Assembly (NCBI GenBank): GCA_002440145.1 | Contig: DJRS01000022.1 | Location: forward strand, 7,240-14,966 | Reading direction: 5' to 3' | DNA length: 7,727 nt | Source of the DNA: Verrucomicrobia bacterium UBA6354 | Lineage (GTDB): Bacteria; Verrucomicrobiota; Kiritimatiellia; RFP12; UBA1067 | Shown: in pieces, positions 1-6,436 of the stretch | Layout of the letters: each line of letters starts with the position of its first letter | How positions within the stretch are numbered: position 1 is the stretch's first letter | Program-made: the position numbers and the translations under genes | The notes under the pieces: generated by a model | The model's input: only the letters and a program-made list of their open reading frames with translations | Told to the model about the DNA's origin: nothing | Database searches by the model: none

Positions 1-91
1 CATTGCACATGGACTGCACGCTGACGGGCGCACCGCCGCCCACGGGCAGACGGCCGACCCTAACGGTTCGCGTTTGCGTCCGGTGCGTCAT
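1..91 (-). CDS. ispG: IspG (4-hydroxy-3-methylbut-2-enyl diphosphate synthase), N-terminal fragment cut by the window edge
   Basis: IspG (GcpE) is the cytosolic 4Fe-4S enzyme of the MEP pathway that converts methylerythritol cyclodiphosphate to HMBPP. Only 30 codons are visible. The ATG at 91-89 opens a frame that stays open to the edge. Its product begins with a Thr/Arg-rich stretch (MTHRTQTRTVRVGR), then LPVGGGAPVSVQSMCN. This matches the conserved IspG N-terminus, whose usual form is TR-x-V-x-VG...IGG-x-APISVQSM-x-N-T. A strong Shine-Dalgarno sequence, GGAGGAG, lies at 102-108, 10 nt before the ATG. The gene overlaps the 3' end of rseP by 32 nt in another frame, so it should be translated from the same message. 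Next-door rseP and ispG occur in many bacteria, which supports the call. The iron-sulfur cysteines lie outside the window and cannot be checked. The identification rests on about 20 diagnostic residues plus start signals and context. Confidence 0.85.
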   Translation of the reverse strand, partial: MTHRTQTRTVRVGRLPVGGGAPVSVQSMCN

Positions 92-1217
92 GCGTCGCGT
101 GCTCCTCCAGCGCCGGCGCCGGATCATAGGTATGGATGCGCCAGCTGCGCAGGCCGTCCTTTACGATCAGAAACGCCATCAATCCCATCAAAACGTACAT
201 GAACGCCATGGACAGCCCGCCGACGATCTTGTCGGGGACGCGGCGGCGGAAGACCAGCGCGATGAGCGCGAAAAGGATGAGCCCCCCGTCGAGGACCGGA
301 ATCGGCAGCAGATTGAGAATCGCCAGATTCACGTTGAGAAAGCGCAGAAAGCCCAGCCCATCGCAGAAATCGCGCCGCACGGCCGCGTAGATTCCTTCCG
401 CTATCATGACGGGACCGCCGAGCGCCTTGCCCGTGCTCGCCATTTCTTTCGGCGTGACAAGCCCCTTCAGGACGCGGAAGATGCTGCCGGCGTCCCAGGC
501 CAGCTGGCGCAGGGGATTGCGCGCGGGCATCCACATGGCCGCGCCGGTCGTATTGGTCTGGCTGAGCGCGAGGATGAAACAGGCTCCCGTCACGGCATCG
601 CGCATCGGGGTGACCGAAAGCGTCAAATCCTCTTTCCCGCGTCGCACGACGAACGGCGTCGGGGCTTCGCCGGAGATCTGGACCTCGGTCTGCATCTCGG
701 TCCAGGTGCGAACCGGGCGCCCGCCTACGGACAGCACACGATCGCCGGGACGGATCCCCGCCTCCGCCGCGGGCCCTTTCGCCGGCACGCCGCCGACGAC
801 CGGCTCGAGTTCGCCGAAACGCACGCCGGGGATCAACGCGAGAACGACCGCCAGAACGGCCGCCAAAACGAGATTCATGAAAGGTCCCGCGAGCGCCACA
901 AGCAACTCCTTCCACGCCGGAATGCGACGGCGGACGGGCGCCGTCCCGTCCGCGCCCCCTTCCAGCGCTTTCGTCCCCTCGGGATCCACGTCGGGGATGG
1001 AGACGTAGCCGCCGAGCGGAATCCAGCTCAGACGGTACTCGACGCCGTTTACGGTCTTCTTCCAGATCGCCGGACCGAAACCGATGGAAAAGCGCTCCAC
1101 GCGCAACCCGAGCTTGAGCGCGACGATGAAGTGCCCGAATTCATGGATGGCGATGGCGAGCGAAAACAGTATGAGACAAAGCGCGATATAGGCGATCGTG
1201 ACAGCTAGGGACACCAT
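60..1217 (-). CDS. rseP: RseP-type site-2 intramembrane zinc metalloprotease (M50 family)
   Basis: This is an inner-membrane protease that cuts transmembrane substrates, classically anti-sigma factors and remnant signal peptides. The 385-residue product has the M50B layout. A first membrane helix (about 5-31) carries the zinc motif HEFGH at 25-29. A G-x-x-x-N-type segment, GPFMN, is at 111-115 in the second helix (about 104-130). One PDZ domain spans about 138-205 (GIRPGDRVLSVGGRPV). An LGGPV-I element is at 266-272. The third zinc-ligand motif NLLPIPVLDGG is at 302-312 (Asp310), and a last helix is at about 333-353. E. coli RseP has about 450 residues and two PDZ domains, so this is the single-PDZ form. 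The ATG follows the trxA stop by 15 nt, has no clear Shine-Dalgarno sequence, and an in-frame TAA (the trxA stop) precedes it. Expression probably depends on re-initiation after trxA. The true substrate is unknown. Confidence in the family is high. Confidence 0.95.
   Translation of the reverse strand: MVSLAVTIAYIALCLILFSLAIAIHEFGHFIVALKLGLRVERFSIGFGPAIWKKTVNGVEYRLSWIPLGGYVSIPDVDPEGTKALEGGADGTAPVRRRIPAWKELLVALAGPFMNLVLAAVLAVVLALIPGVRFGELEPVVGGVPAKGPAAEAGIRPGDRVLSVGGRPVRTWTEMQTEVQISGEAPTPFVVRRGKEDLTLSVTPMRDAVTGACFILALSQTNTTGAAMWMPARNPLRQLAWDAGSIFRVLKGLVTPKEMASTGKALGGPVMIAEGIYAAVRRDFCDGLGFLRFLNVNLAILNLLPIPVLDGGLILFALIALVFRRRVPDKIVGGLSMAFMYVLMGLMAFLIVKDGLRSWRIHTYDPAPALEEHATHDAPDANANR
102..108 (-). 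promoter_or_regulatory. Shine-Dalgarno sequence of ispG
   Basis: GGAGGAG on the minus strand, 10 nt before the ATG at 91. It lies inside the rseP coding region and decides the ispG start, which would otherwise be easy to miss. Confidence 0.75.
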
Positions 1218-1232
1218 TTGCGAAGACGTATG

Positions 1233-1535
1233 TTAAAAAGCGTTCTTTATTTCTTGCGTCGAAGTCACGCCGACGAACTCGGCGACCTTCCGGCCGTCCG
1301 AGTAGCACAGCAACGTCGGGATGGACATCACGCCGAAGCGCGCCGCCAGGACGGGCGCTTCGTCCACGTTCACTTTCACGACCGTCAACCCGGGCATCTG
1401 GGGCACGATTTCGTTGGCGATGGTCTCGCCCATCATGCGGCAGGGGCCGCACCACGGCGCCCAGAAATCGACAAGGACGCGCCCGGTCGCGACGGCCGCG
1501 TCGAATTCCTCTATCGTCTTTACTTCTTTGAGCAT
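1233..1535 (-). CDS. trxA: Thioredoxin
   Basis: This is a 100-residue cytosolic thioredoxin, a disulfide reductant for enzymes such as ribonucleotide reductase, normally recycled by thioredoxin reductase. The active site is WCGPC at 28-32 within FWAPWCGPCRMM. The cis-proline loop SIPT has Pro73, and the usual buried Asp is Asp23 (LVDFW). It is slightly shorter than the common 105-109 residues, mainly at the C-terminus. It has one extra cysteine (Cys77) in the strand after the cis-proline. The ATG at 1535 lies 16 nt inside the end of cysS, and a very strong Shine-Dalgarno sequence (AAAGGAGGG, 1542-1550) sits 6 nt before it, also within cysS. The frame stays open far upstream through cysS, but only this start gives a plain thioredoxin. 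It is probably the general thioredoxin, but a specialised paralogue cannot be excluded from one locus. Confidence 0.95.
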   Translation of the reverse strand: MLKEVKTIEEFDAAVATGRVLVDFWAPWCGPCRMMGETIANEIVPQMPGLTVVKVNVDEAPVLAARFGVMSIPTLLCYSDGRKVAEFVGVTSTQEIKNAF

Positions 1536-2872
1536 GTCTGTCCCTCCTTTGAATCCTTGACCAGCCAGCCGGCGGCGGCGATTTCGTCGCGCAACTTGTC
1601 CGACTCGGCCCAATTGCGCGCTTTGCGCGCCGCGGCGCGCCGGTCCAGAAGCGCCTGAATCTCGACTGGAATCTTCGCTTCCGTCGGGCGCTCGAAGAAA
1701 ACGACGCCCAGAACCTCGTCCATGCGCGCGAAAACATCCCGCACCGGACCGCCCCCATGGGCGTTCGTCTCGCGCACGAGCCCGAAAAGCGCGGCAAACG
1801 CACGCGGCATGTTCAAGTCGTCGTTGACGGCGGCGGTGAAGTCGTCCAGGTGCTTGCGCGCCCAGTCCGGCGCCTCGCCGGGCACGGTCTTGTCCACGCA
1901 GGCGTCGATGCGAGCCAGGGATTTGCGCGCGTCCTCGAGCGCGTCGAACGCGAAATTGAGACTTGTTCGATAGTGTGCATTGACGAGCACGTAGCGGATT
2001 TCCCGCCCCGTCCATCCTTTGGCGAGAAGATCGCGCAGGGTGAAGAAGTTCCCGAGCGACTTGGACATCTTCTCGCCGTTCACCTTCAAATGCGCGCAGT
2101 GCATCCAGCACTTGACGAAGGGTTTGCCCGTCGCGGCTTCGGACTGGGCGATCTCGTTCTCATGGTGCGGGAAAAGATTGTCTATGCCGCCCGTGTGCAG
2201 GTCGAACGTCTCGCCCAGGTACTTCATGCTCATGGCGGAGCATTCGATGTGCCAGCCCGGACGTCCGCGCCCCCACGGCGAATCCCATCCGACGGGACCG
2301 TCGCTCGGCTCCCACGCCTTCCAGAGCGCGAAGTCGCCGACGTTCTCCTTCGTGTATTCGTCCGCCGCGCACCGTTCGCCCGTGCGCTGGTTGTCGAAAT
2401 CGATATGCGCGAGCTTCCCGTACCCCGGGAAGGCGCGCACGTTGAAATAGACCGACCCGTCCTCGCTCTTGTACGCCACGCCCTTCTCCATGAGCTTGGA
2501 GACGAGCGCGATCATCTCGGGGATGTGGTCCGTCGCGGCGGGATAGACTTCCGCCGGCTGGATGTTGAGCGTCTTGAGGTCGGCGAAGAACGCGTCCTTG
2601 TACGTCTTCGTGTATTCGGCGAGCGGAACACCCGCGGCGTTCGCGCCGCGGATGGTTTTGTCGTCCACGTCCGTCAGGTTCATCACCTGGCGGACTTTCA
2701 TGCCGTTGAATTCTATGGCGCGACGCAGAATGTCCTCAAACGCATACGCGCGGAAGTTCCCGATGTGCGCATAGTTGTAGACGGTCGGCCCGCACGTGTA
2801 GAGCCGTATTTCGTTTCCAACAAGCGGCTGGAGCTCTTCGAGCGAGCGCGTAAGCGAATTGAAGACTTTCAT
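1520..2872 (-). CDS. cysS: Cysteinyl-tRNA synthetase (CysRS)
   Basis: A class I aminoacyl-tRNA synthetase that attaches cysteine to tRNA-Cys in the cytosol. The 450-residue product is close to the usual length (about 460). It has the nucleotide-binding signature HIGN at 36-39 (TVYNYAHIGNFRAY), the zinc site expected for CysRS (Cys27 in YTCGPTVY, Cys211 in WHIECSAM, His236 and Glu240 in FPHHENE), and KMSKS at 268-272. The C-terminal helical anticodon-recognition part ends with the typical ARKARNWAESDKLRDE segment (415-430). HIGN in place of HIGH is a common variant in CysRS, so activity is expected. The ATG is 13 nt after the gpmI stop. The upstream Shine-Dalgarno sequence is weak (GAAAGAG), suggesting coupling to gpmI. 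The 3' end overlaps trxA by 16 nt. The family call is secure. Confidence 0.97.
   Translation of the reverse strand: MKVFNSLTRSLEELQPLVGNEIRLYTCGPTVYNYAHIGNFRAYAFEDILRRAIEFNGMKVRQVMNLTDVDDKTIRGANAAGVPLAEYTKTYKDAFFADLKTLNIQPAEVYPAATDHIPEMIALVSKLMEKGVAYKSEDGSVYFNVRAFPGYGKLAHIDFDNQRTGERCAADEYTKENVGDFALWKAWEPSDGPVGWDSPWGRGRPGWHIECSAMSMKYLGETFDLHTGGIDNLFPHHENEIAQSEAATGKPFVKCWMHCAHLKVNGEKMSKSLGNFFTLRDLLAKGWTGREIRYVLVNAHYRTSLNFAFDALEDARKSLARIDACVDKTVPGEAPDWARKHLDDFTAAVNDDLNMPRAFAALFGLVRETNAHGGGPVRDVFARMDEVLGVVFFERPTEAKIPVEIQALLDRRAAARKARNWAESDKLRDEIAAAGWLVKDSKEGQTCSKK
1542..1550 (-). promoter_or_regulatory. Shine-Dalgarno sequence of trxA
   Basis: AAAGGAGGG on the minus strand, 6 nt before the trxA ATG and embedded in the last codons of cysS. 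It is the strongest ribosome binding site in the window and fixes the trxA start in an otherwise long open frame. Confidence 0.8.
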
Positions 2873-2885
2873 TGCGACTCTTTCG

Positions 2886-4472
2886 TTAGATGTTGAGGGC
2901 GGTCTTGCTCCACGGCTCCTTGCCCGCCAGGAGCGAAGGCGTCGTCATGTCGGACGGCACGGGCAGCCCCAGAAGCTGCAGCGCGGTCGGCGCGATGGCG
3001 GACAGCTTCGCGAGCGGCGTCAGACGCACGCCCGGCGCATCGTTCGCCACGTAGAAGCAGTCGACGAGATTGAGCGTATGGGAGGTCTTGACAAGCCCCG
3101 TGCGGTAGTCCACCATCTGCTCGGCGTTGCCGTGGTCCGCATAGATGAGGATATGCGCGTCCAGCTCGAGAAGGCGAGGCAGGATCTTGCCGATGCACTC
3201 GTCCGTCACTTCGACGGCGCGCGCCGCGGCCTTCTCGTTGCCGGTGTGCCCCACCATGTCGCAGTTCGCGTAGTTGACGACGATCATGCCGTACGGATTG
3301 TCCTCCAGACGGCGCAGGAGCTCGTCCGTCACGTTGTAGGCGTCCATCTCCGGATGGCTCGCGAACGTCGCCGGGTCGAAGCGGCTCTTGACTTCCACCT
3401 GGTCCTCGCCCGGCGAAGGCGTCGTGGACTTGCCGTTGAAGAAGCTCGTGACGTGGCGGAACTTCTGGGTTTCGGCGATGCGCAGCTGGCGCAGGCCCGC
3501 CTTGGAGACGACCTCGCCGAGCAGGTTGGCCATGCCGCCGCCGGCGCCCATCGCGCCCAGCAGATAGTCCTTGAACTCGTCCCAGTAGCGCGTGAAGCCC
3601 AGGAAGGCGATCTTGGGACGTGCGCAACGCTCGCCCGGATAGTCGTCGCAGACGAACGCCTGCGTCAGCTGGATCGCGCGGTCCTGGCGATAGTTCGTGT
3701 GCATGACGACGTCGCCGTCCTTCACGCCGGCGTAGTCGCCGATCGTGTAGCACGGGATGTACTCGTCCGTCATCGGCGTGCCGTCGGGCGTCTTGCCGTT
3801 CGCGTACTCGTACTTCACGGCTTCCTCGACCGTCGCCGCGTGCTTGCCCTTGCACCCCACGATGCAATCGTAGGCTTCGCTCGTGAGCTTCCAGTCTTTG
3901 ACGCGGTCCATGCCGTAGTAGCGGCCCATGGCCGTGCCGATCTTGGCGTTGCCGATCGCCGCAAGTTCCTGTTTCAGGCGCGCGACGTACTCGAGCGTGG
4001 AGCGCGGCGGCGTGTCGCGTCCGTCCAGGAAGGGATGCACCACGATGCGCCCCTCGGGGAATTCGGCGCGCGCGCGGCGCATCAGCTTGAAGAGATGCTC
4101 CTGGTGGGCGTGGACGCCCTCGTCCTGCAAGAGCCCCATGAAATGGAACTGCGAATTGTGCGCCTTCCACTGCGCGATCAGGTTTTCCCACTTCGGATTC
4201 TTGAAGAGCTCGCCCGAGGACAGCCCGTCGTCGATGCGCTTCAATTCCTGCACGACGATGCGCCCCGCGCCCATGTTGAGGTGCCCGACCTCGGAACTGC
4301 CCTGGTAGCCGTCCGGCAGGCCGACCGCTTCGCCGCAGCAATCCAGCAAGCAGTGCGGATAGCGCGCCCGGATTTCATCGATCACCGGCGTTTTCGCGTC
4401 GAAAACCGAGTTGCCCTCTTTGCGGGGATTGACGCCCCAGCCGTCGCGTATGATTAGAACTACAGGTCTCAT
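2886..4472 (-). CDS. gpmI: 2,3-bisphosphoglycerate-independent phosphoglycerate mutase (iPGM)
   Basis: This is the glycolytic and gluconeogenic enzyme interconverting 3- and 2-phosphoglycerate through a phosphoserine and two divalent metal ions (usually Mn2+). The 528-residue protein is of the usual iPGM size. The phosphatase half carries Asp10 (RDGWG), the catalytic Ser60 in SSEVGH, Asp405 and His409 (NCDMVGHTG), Asp446 and His447 (ADHGNA), and His465 (SHTLN). The transferase half carries His121/His123 (GVHAH), Arg152-Asp153 (GRDTPP), Arg184 and Arg190 (GRYYGMDR), Arg262 and Arg265 (NYRQDRA) and Lys337. All expected active-site residues are therefore present. Small departures are Gln for Pro in the usual NFRPDR, and SHTLNLV where many members have AHTTNPV. 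The ATG at 4472 has AGAAAGG 8 nt upstream and a promoter 34 nt upstream, which fixes the start, although this frame stays open for about 1.1 kb further upstream across lpxA. It is the first gene of the downstream unit. Confidence 0.97.
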   Translation of the reverse strand: MRPVVLIIRDGWGVNPRKEGNSVFDAKTPVIDEIRARYPHCLLDCCGEAVGLPDGYQGSSEVGHLNMGAGRIVVQELKRIDDGLSSGELFKNPKWENLIAQWKAHNSQFHFMGLLQDEGVHAHQEHLFKLMRRARAEFPEGRIVVHPFLDGRDTPPRSTLEYVARLKQELAAIGNAKIGTAMGRYYGMDRVKDWKLTSEAYDCIVGCKGKHAATVEEAVKYEYANGKTPDGTPMTDEYIPCYTIGDYAGVKDGDVVMHTNYRQDRAIQLTQAFVCDDYPGERCARPKIAFLGFTRYWDEFKDYLLGAMGAGGGMANLLGEVVSKAGLRQLRIAETQKFRHVTSFFNGKSTTPSPGEDQVEVKSRFDPATFASHPEMDAYNVTDELLRRLEDNPYGMIVVNYANCDMVGHTGNEKAAARAVEVTDECIGKILPRLLELDAHILIYADHGNAEQMVDYRTGLVKTSHTLNLVDCFYVANDAPGVRLTPLAKLSAIAPTALQLLGLPVPSDMTTPSLLAGKEPWSKTALNI

Positions 4473-4528
4473 TTGATTAGCCTTTCTCTGGAATTCTTTC
4501 CCGATATTATACCATATTTTCGCCGGAA
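4473..4528 (-). promoter_or_regulatory. Intergenic region with extended -10 promoter for gpmI-cysS-trxA-rseP-ispG
   Basis: This 56-nt gap between lpxA and gpmI is clearly more AT-rich than the genes around it. On the minus strand it contains TGG-TATAAT at 4506-4514, a perfect -10 hexamer (4506-4511) with the extended -10 TG. A start of transcription near 4499 would give a leader of about 27 nt holding the gpmI ribosome binding site AGAAAGG (4481-4487). No good -35 hexamer is present at 17-bp spacing (TCGTAA at 4529-4534 matches TTGACA at three positions), which is typical of extended -10 promoters. No terminator hairpin for the upstream unit is visible here. The function is inferred from sequence. 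Confidence 0.7.
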
Positions 4529-5308
4529 TTACGAAACGCCGCGCTTCGACTCCCGGTAGAAGGCGACGAGCTCCTTGATCTCCGGCAGTTGCTCGATGTC
4601 GTTTTCGACGCGTTCCAGCGCCTGGGTCCGGTTGAGCCCGTCGCGATACAGGAAGCGATAGGCTTCTTTCAGGGCCTGGATGACTTCGCGCGGGAAACCC
4701 CGTCGCGTCAGGCCGACCACGTTCGGGCCGATGACCTTGAGCGAACCCTCGACCATGTCCCCCAGCATGTAGGGCGGGAAATCCTGCCGCACCTTCGCCG
4801 CGCCCCCGACCATCGCGTGGCGTCCGACGTGGCAGAACTGGTGCACGCCCGTGATGCCCCCGACGATCACATGGTCCGCCAGATGCACGTCGCCGGCGAG
4901 CTGGACGGCATTGGAGCAGATGACGTGGTTGCCCAGCACGCATCCGTGCGCCGCGTGGCAGTACGCCATGAAGAGGCAGTCGCTGCCGATGACCGTCTTT
5001 TCGCCGTCCGCCGTGCCCAGATGCACCGTGGCGAATTCGCGGATGACCGTGCGGTCGCCGATCTCGACGTAGCTGACGGATCCTTCCTTGTATTTGAGGT
5101 CCTGCGTCTTCATGCCGACGAGCGCATAGGGGAAAATCTGGCACTTCTCGCCGATTGTCGTATGCCCGTCGACGATGGCGCCCTGCCCGATCGTCGTGCC
5201 GGCCCCAATCTTCACGTGCGGCCCGACATGCGCATAAGGACCCACTTCCACGTCGGCCCCCAGCACAGCGCCGTCTTCCACTATCGCGGTTGAATGTATC
5301 TTCGACAT
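4529..5308 (-). CDS. lpxA: UDP-N-acetylglucosamine O-acyltransferase (LpxA)
   Basis: LpxA carries out the first step of lipid A synthesis in the cytosol, moving a 3-hydroxyacyl chain from acyl-ACP to the 3-OH of UDP-GlcNAc. The 259-residue product matches the usual length (about 262 in E. coli). Residues 1-190 are left-handed beta-helix hexapeptide repeats (for example IGAGTTIGQGAIVDG). The catalytic His121 lies in CHAAHGC, matching His125 of E. coli. GGITGVHQFCHVGRHAMVGG (151-169, approximately) is the conserved core, and the helical C-terminal cap starts near 190 with the GLTRRGFPRE motif. The residue aligned with E. coli Gly173, the acyl-chain ruler, is Gly169, which suggests a long chain. 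The ATG has a strong Shine-Dalgarno AAGGAG 5 nt upstream and starts 12 nt after the permease stop. Unusually, lpxD, fabZ and lpxB are not next to it in this window. Confidence 0.97.
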   Translation of the reverse strand: MSKIHSTAIVEDGAVLGADVEVGPYAHVGPHVKIGAGTTIGQGAIVDGHTTIGEKCQIFPYALVGMKTQDLKYKEGSVSYVEIGDRTVIREFATVHLGTADGEKTVIGSDCLFMAYCHAAHGCVLGNHVICSNAVQLAGDVHLADHVIVGGITGVHQFCHVGRHAMVGGAAKVRQDFPPYMLGDMVEGSLKVIGPNVVGLTRRGFPREVIQALKEAYRFLYRDGLNRTQALERVENDIEQLPEIKELVAFYRESKRGVS

Positions 5309-5313
5309 ATGTT

Positions 5314-5319
5314 CTCCTT
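5314..5319 (-). promoter_or_regulatory. Shine-Dalgarno sequence of lpxA
   Basis: AAGGAG on the minus strand, 5 nt before the lpxA ATG, in the 12-nt gap after the permease stop codon. It supports translation of lpxA from the tyrS-permease message. Confidence 0.75.
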
Positions 5320-5320
5320 C

Positions 5321-6436
5321 TTAAAGATTCTTGCGGATCAGCAGGCACCCGAGCGCCAAAGAAGCCAAAACAGGCAGCCAAATCAGAATTTCCGGATGTA
5401 TCACATAGGTGCGGTCCAGGCTCAGCATGAGCATGACCAGCAGATAATAGCCGAGCGCGACAGCCAGCGAAATGGCCATGCCGATGGAACTTTCCTTGCG
5501 CTGGGCGCGAATGCCCAGCGGAATGCCGACAAGAACGAAGCAAAGCGACGCGCATGCGAACACGAAGCGCTTCGAAAGCTCCACCTTCGTGCGGGACAAC
5601 CCCCTGCGCGCAGCCTTGATCGTGCCGCTGTCCGCATGGGCGGACTTCAGCCGCGCGACTTCCGCCGCCTGATCGCGAATGCTCGCCAGAATCTCGCGAA
5701 AACGCAAATCTTTCGTCTTTTTAGTATAGCGCGCGTTCTTCAGCGCGTTGCGGATGCGGTAGGAATAGCGCTCCACGGACATCATCCCGGGCGTGTTCTC
5801 GTCCACGGGATCGACCGTCATCATGCGCAAATCGAGCACGACGTCGCGTCCATCCTCCGTCACCCGCGCCTCTTTCGCCGTGATGAAGCGGCTGATTTTG
5901 GGGTTCGAGAAATCCAACGCGCGCACGTCCTTCAGCAAATTCCCTTCGCGCGCGGCGAAATAGATCTTCGCCTTCGGGAAGTCGTCTATCCATACGCCCG
6001 GCTCCAGCACGTCCAGGCTCGTGTCGACCGAGACTTTCGCCTTGAGATTGCGCCGCACCGTGTGTCCGCGCGGCACAATCTCGTTGTTGACCCAGGCCCC
6101 CAGAAGCGAGCAACCGAACGCGAAGAGAACGGGCCACTTCACGACCGACAGCAGATTCACGCCGCACGCCCGCATCGCGGCGATTTCGCTGTCCGCGCTC
6201 AGGCGCGAAAAAACGAGAATGCCCGAGACGAGAAGCGCGAGCGGAATCGTCCACTGCATCGTCTCCGGAAAGCTGACCGCGGCGAACGACCCCACGAGCG
6301 AAAGCGACACGCCGTCCAGGATCAAGCCGACGATCTGGACCATGAGCCCGATCGTCAGCACAAAGCTCAAGACGAGGAACGCGAGCGTGAAACTCGACAA
6401 AAACGAGCTGAACACATAGCGTTCGAGCGTTTTCAA
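5321..6436 (-). CDS. LptF/LptG-family permease (YjgP/YjgQ) of the LPS export transporter
   Basis: This is an inner-membrane subunit of the LptB2FG ABC transporter, which extracts LPS from the inner membrane and passes it to LptC/LptA. The 371 residues fit the family (360-366 in E. coli). Predicted layout: helices at about 12-38, 50-77 and 98-118, a periplasmic beta-jellyroll domain at about 125-245, then helices at about 290-308, 318-340 and 348-367. The region SRLSADSEIAAMRACGV (77-93), after the second helix, is the family coupling segment that contacts LptB. GIPLGIRAQRKESSIGMAIS (304-323) is the conserved segment before helix five. The start is TTG: the N-terminus MKTLERYVFSSFL matches the family (usually MK-x-L-x-RY), the next Met is inside the first helix, and GAGGG lies 7 nt upstream. 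TTGA overlaps the tyrS stop. LptF and LptG cannot be told apart here, and the usual second paralogue is not adjacent. Confidence 0.93.
   Translation of the reverse strand: MKTLERYVFSSFLSSFTLAFLVLSFVLTIGLMVQIVGLILDGVSLSLVGSFAAVSFPETMQWTIPLALLVSGILVFSRLSADSEIAAMRACGVNLLSVVKWPVLFAFGCSLLGAWVNNEIVPRGHTVRRNLKAKVSVDTSLDVLEPGVWIDDFPKAKIYFAAREGNLLKDVRALDFSNPKISRFITAKEARVTEDGRDVVLDLRMMTVDPVDENTPGMMSVERYSYRIRNALKNARYTKKTKDLRFREILASIRDQAAEVARLKSAHADSGTIKAARRGLSRTKVELSKRFVFACASLCFVLVGIPLGIRAQRKESSIGMAISLAVALGYYLLVMLMLSLDRTYVIHPEILIWLPVLASLALGCLLIRKNL

Noticed and set aside
1536..2111. An N-terminal extension of thioredoxin of almost 200 residues in the same open frame.
   Set aside because: It overlaps the conserved catalytic and C-terminal parts of cysS and reads as Arg/Ala-rich shadow sequence. 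A very strong ribosome binding site and a plain thioredoxin start lie at 1535.
2869..4341. A 490-codon minus-strand open frame within gpmI in another frame.
   Set aside because: It is an Arg/Gly/Ala-rich shadow of gpmI with no motif. gpmI has every active-site residue in its own frame.
2859..4457. Long plus-strand open frames of up to 532 codons, antisense to gpmI, and similar ones at 3-1208, 1757-2896 and 5294-6724.
   Set aside because: They are complementary to secure genes and rich in Arg, His, Asp and Val, as expected from G+C-rich codon bias. They show no recognisable domain and no convincing start signal.
4473..4528. A possible terminator hairpin between lpxA and gpmI.
   Set aside because: Only short, imperfect ATAT/CCG-CGG complementarity is present and no T-run follows on the minus strand. 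The AT-rich content is better explained by the promoter.
4473..5555. The gpmI frame stays open for about 1.1 kb upstream, through lpxA and into the permease gene, as if gpmI were an 889-residue fusion protein.
   Set aside because: The upstream part is Arg/Gly/His-rich low-complexity translation of lpxA in the wrong frame. The promoter, ribosome binding site and family N-terminus (MRPVVLIIRDGWG) all place the start at 4472.
5711..5730. TATACT on the minus strand inside the permease gene, resembling a -10 box.
   Set aside because: It has no TG extension and no -35 at proper spacing, and it encodes the ordinary Tyr-Thr-Lys-Lys stretch of the periplasmic domain.
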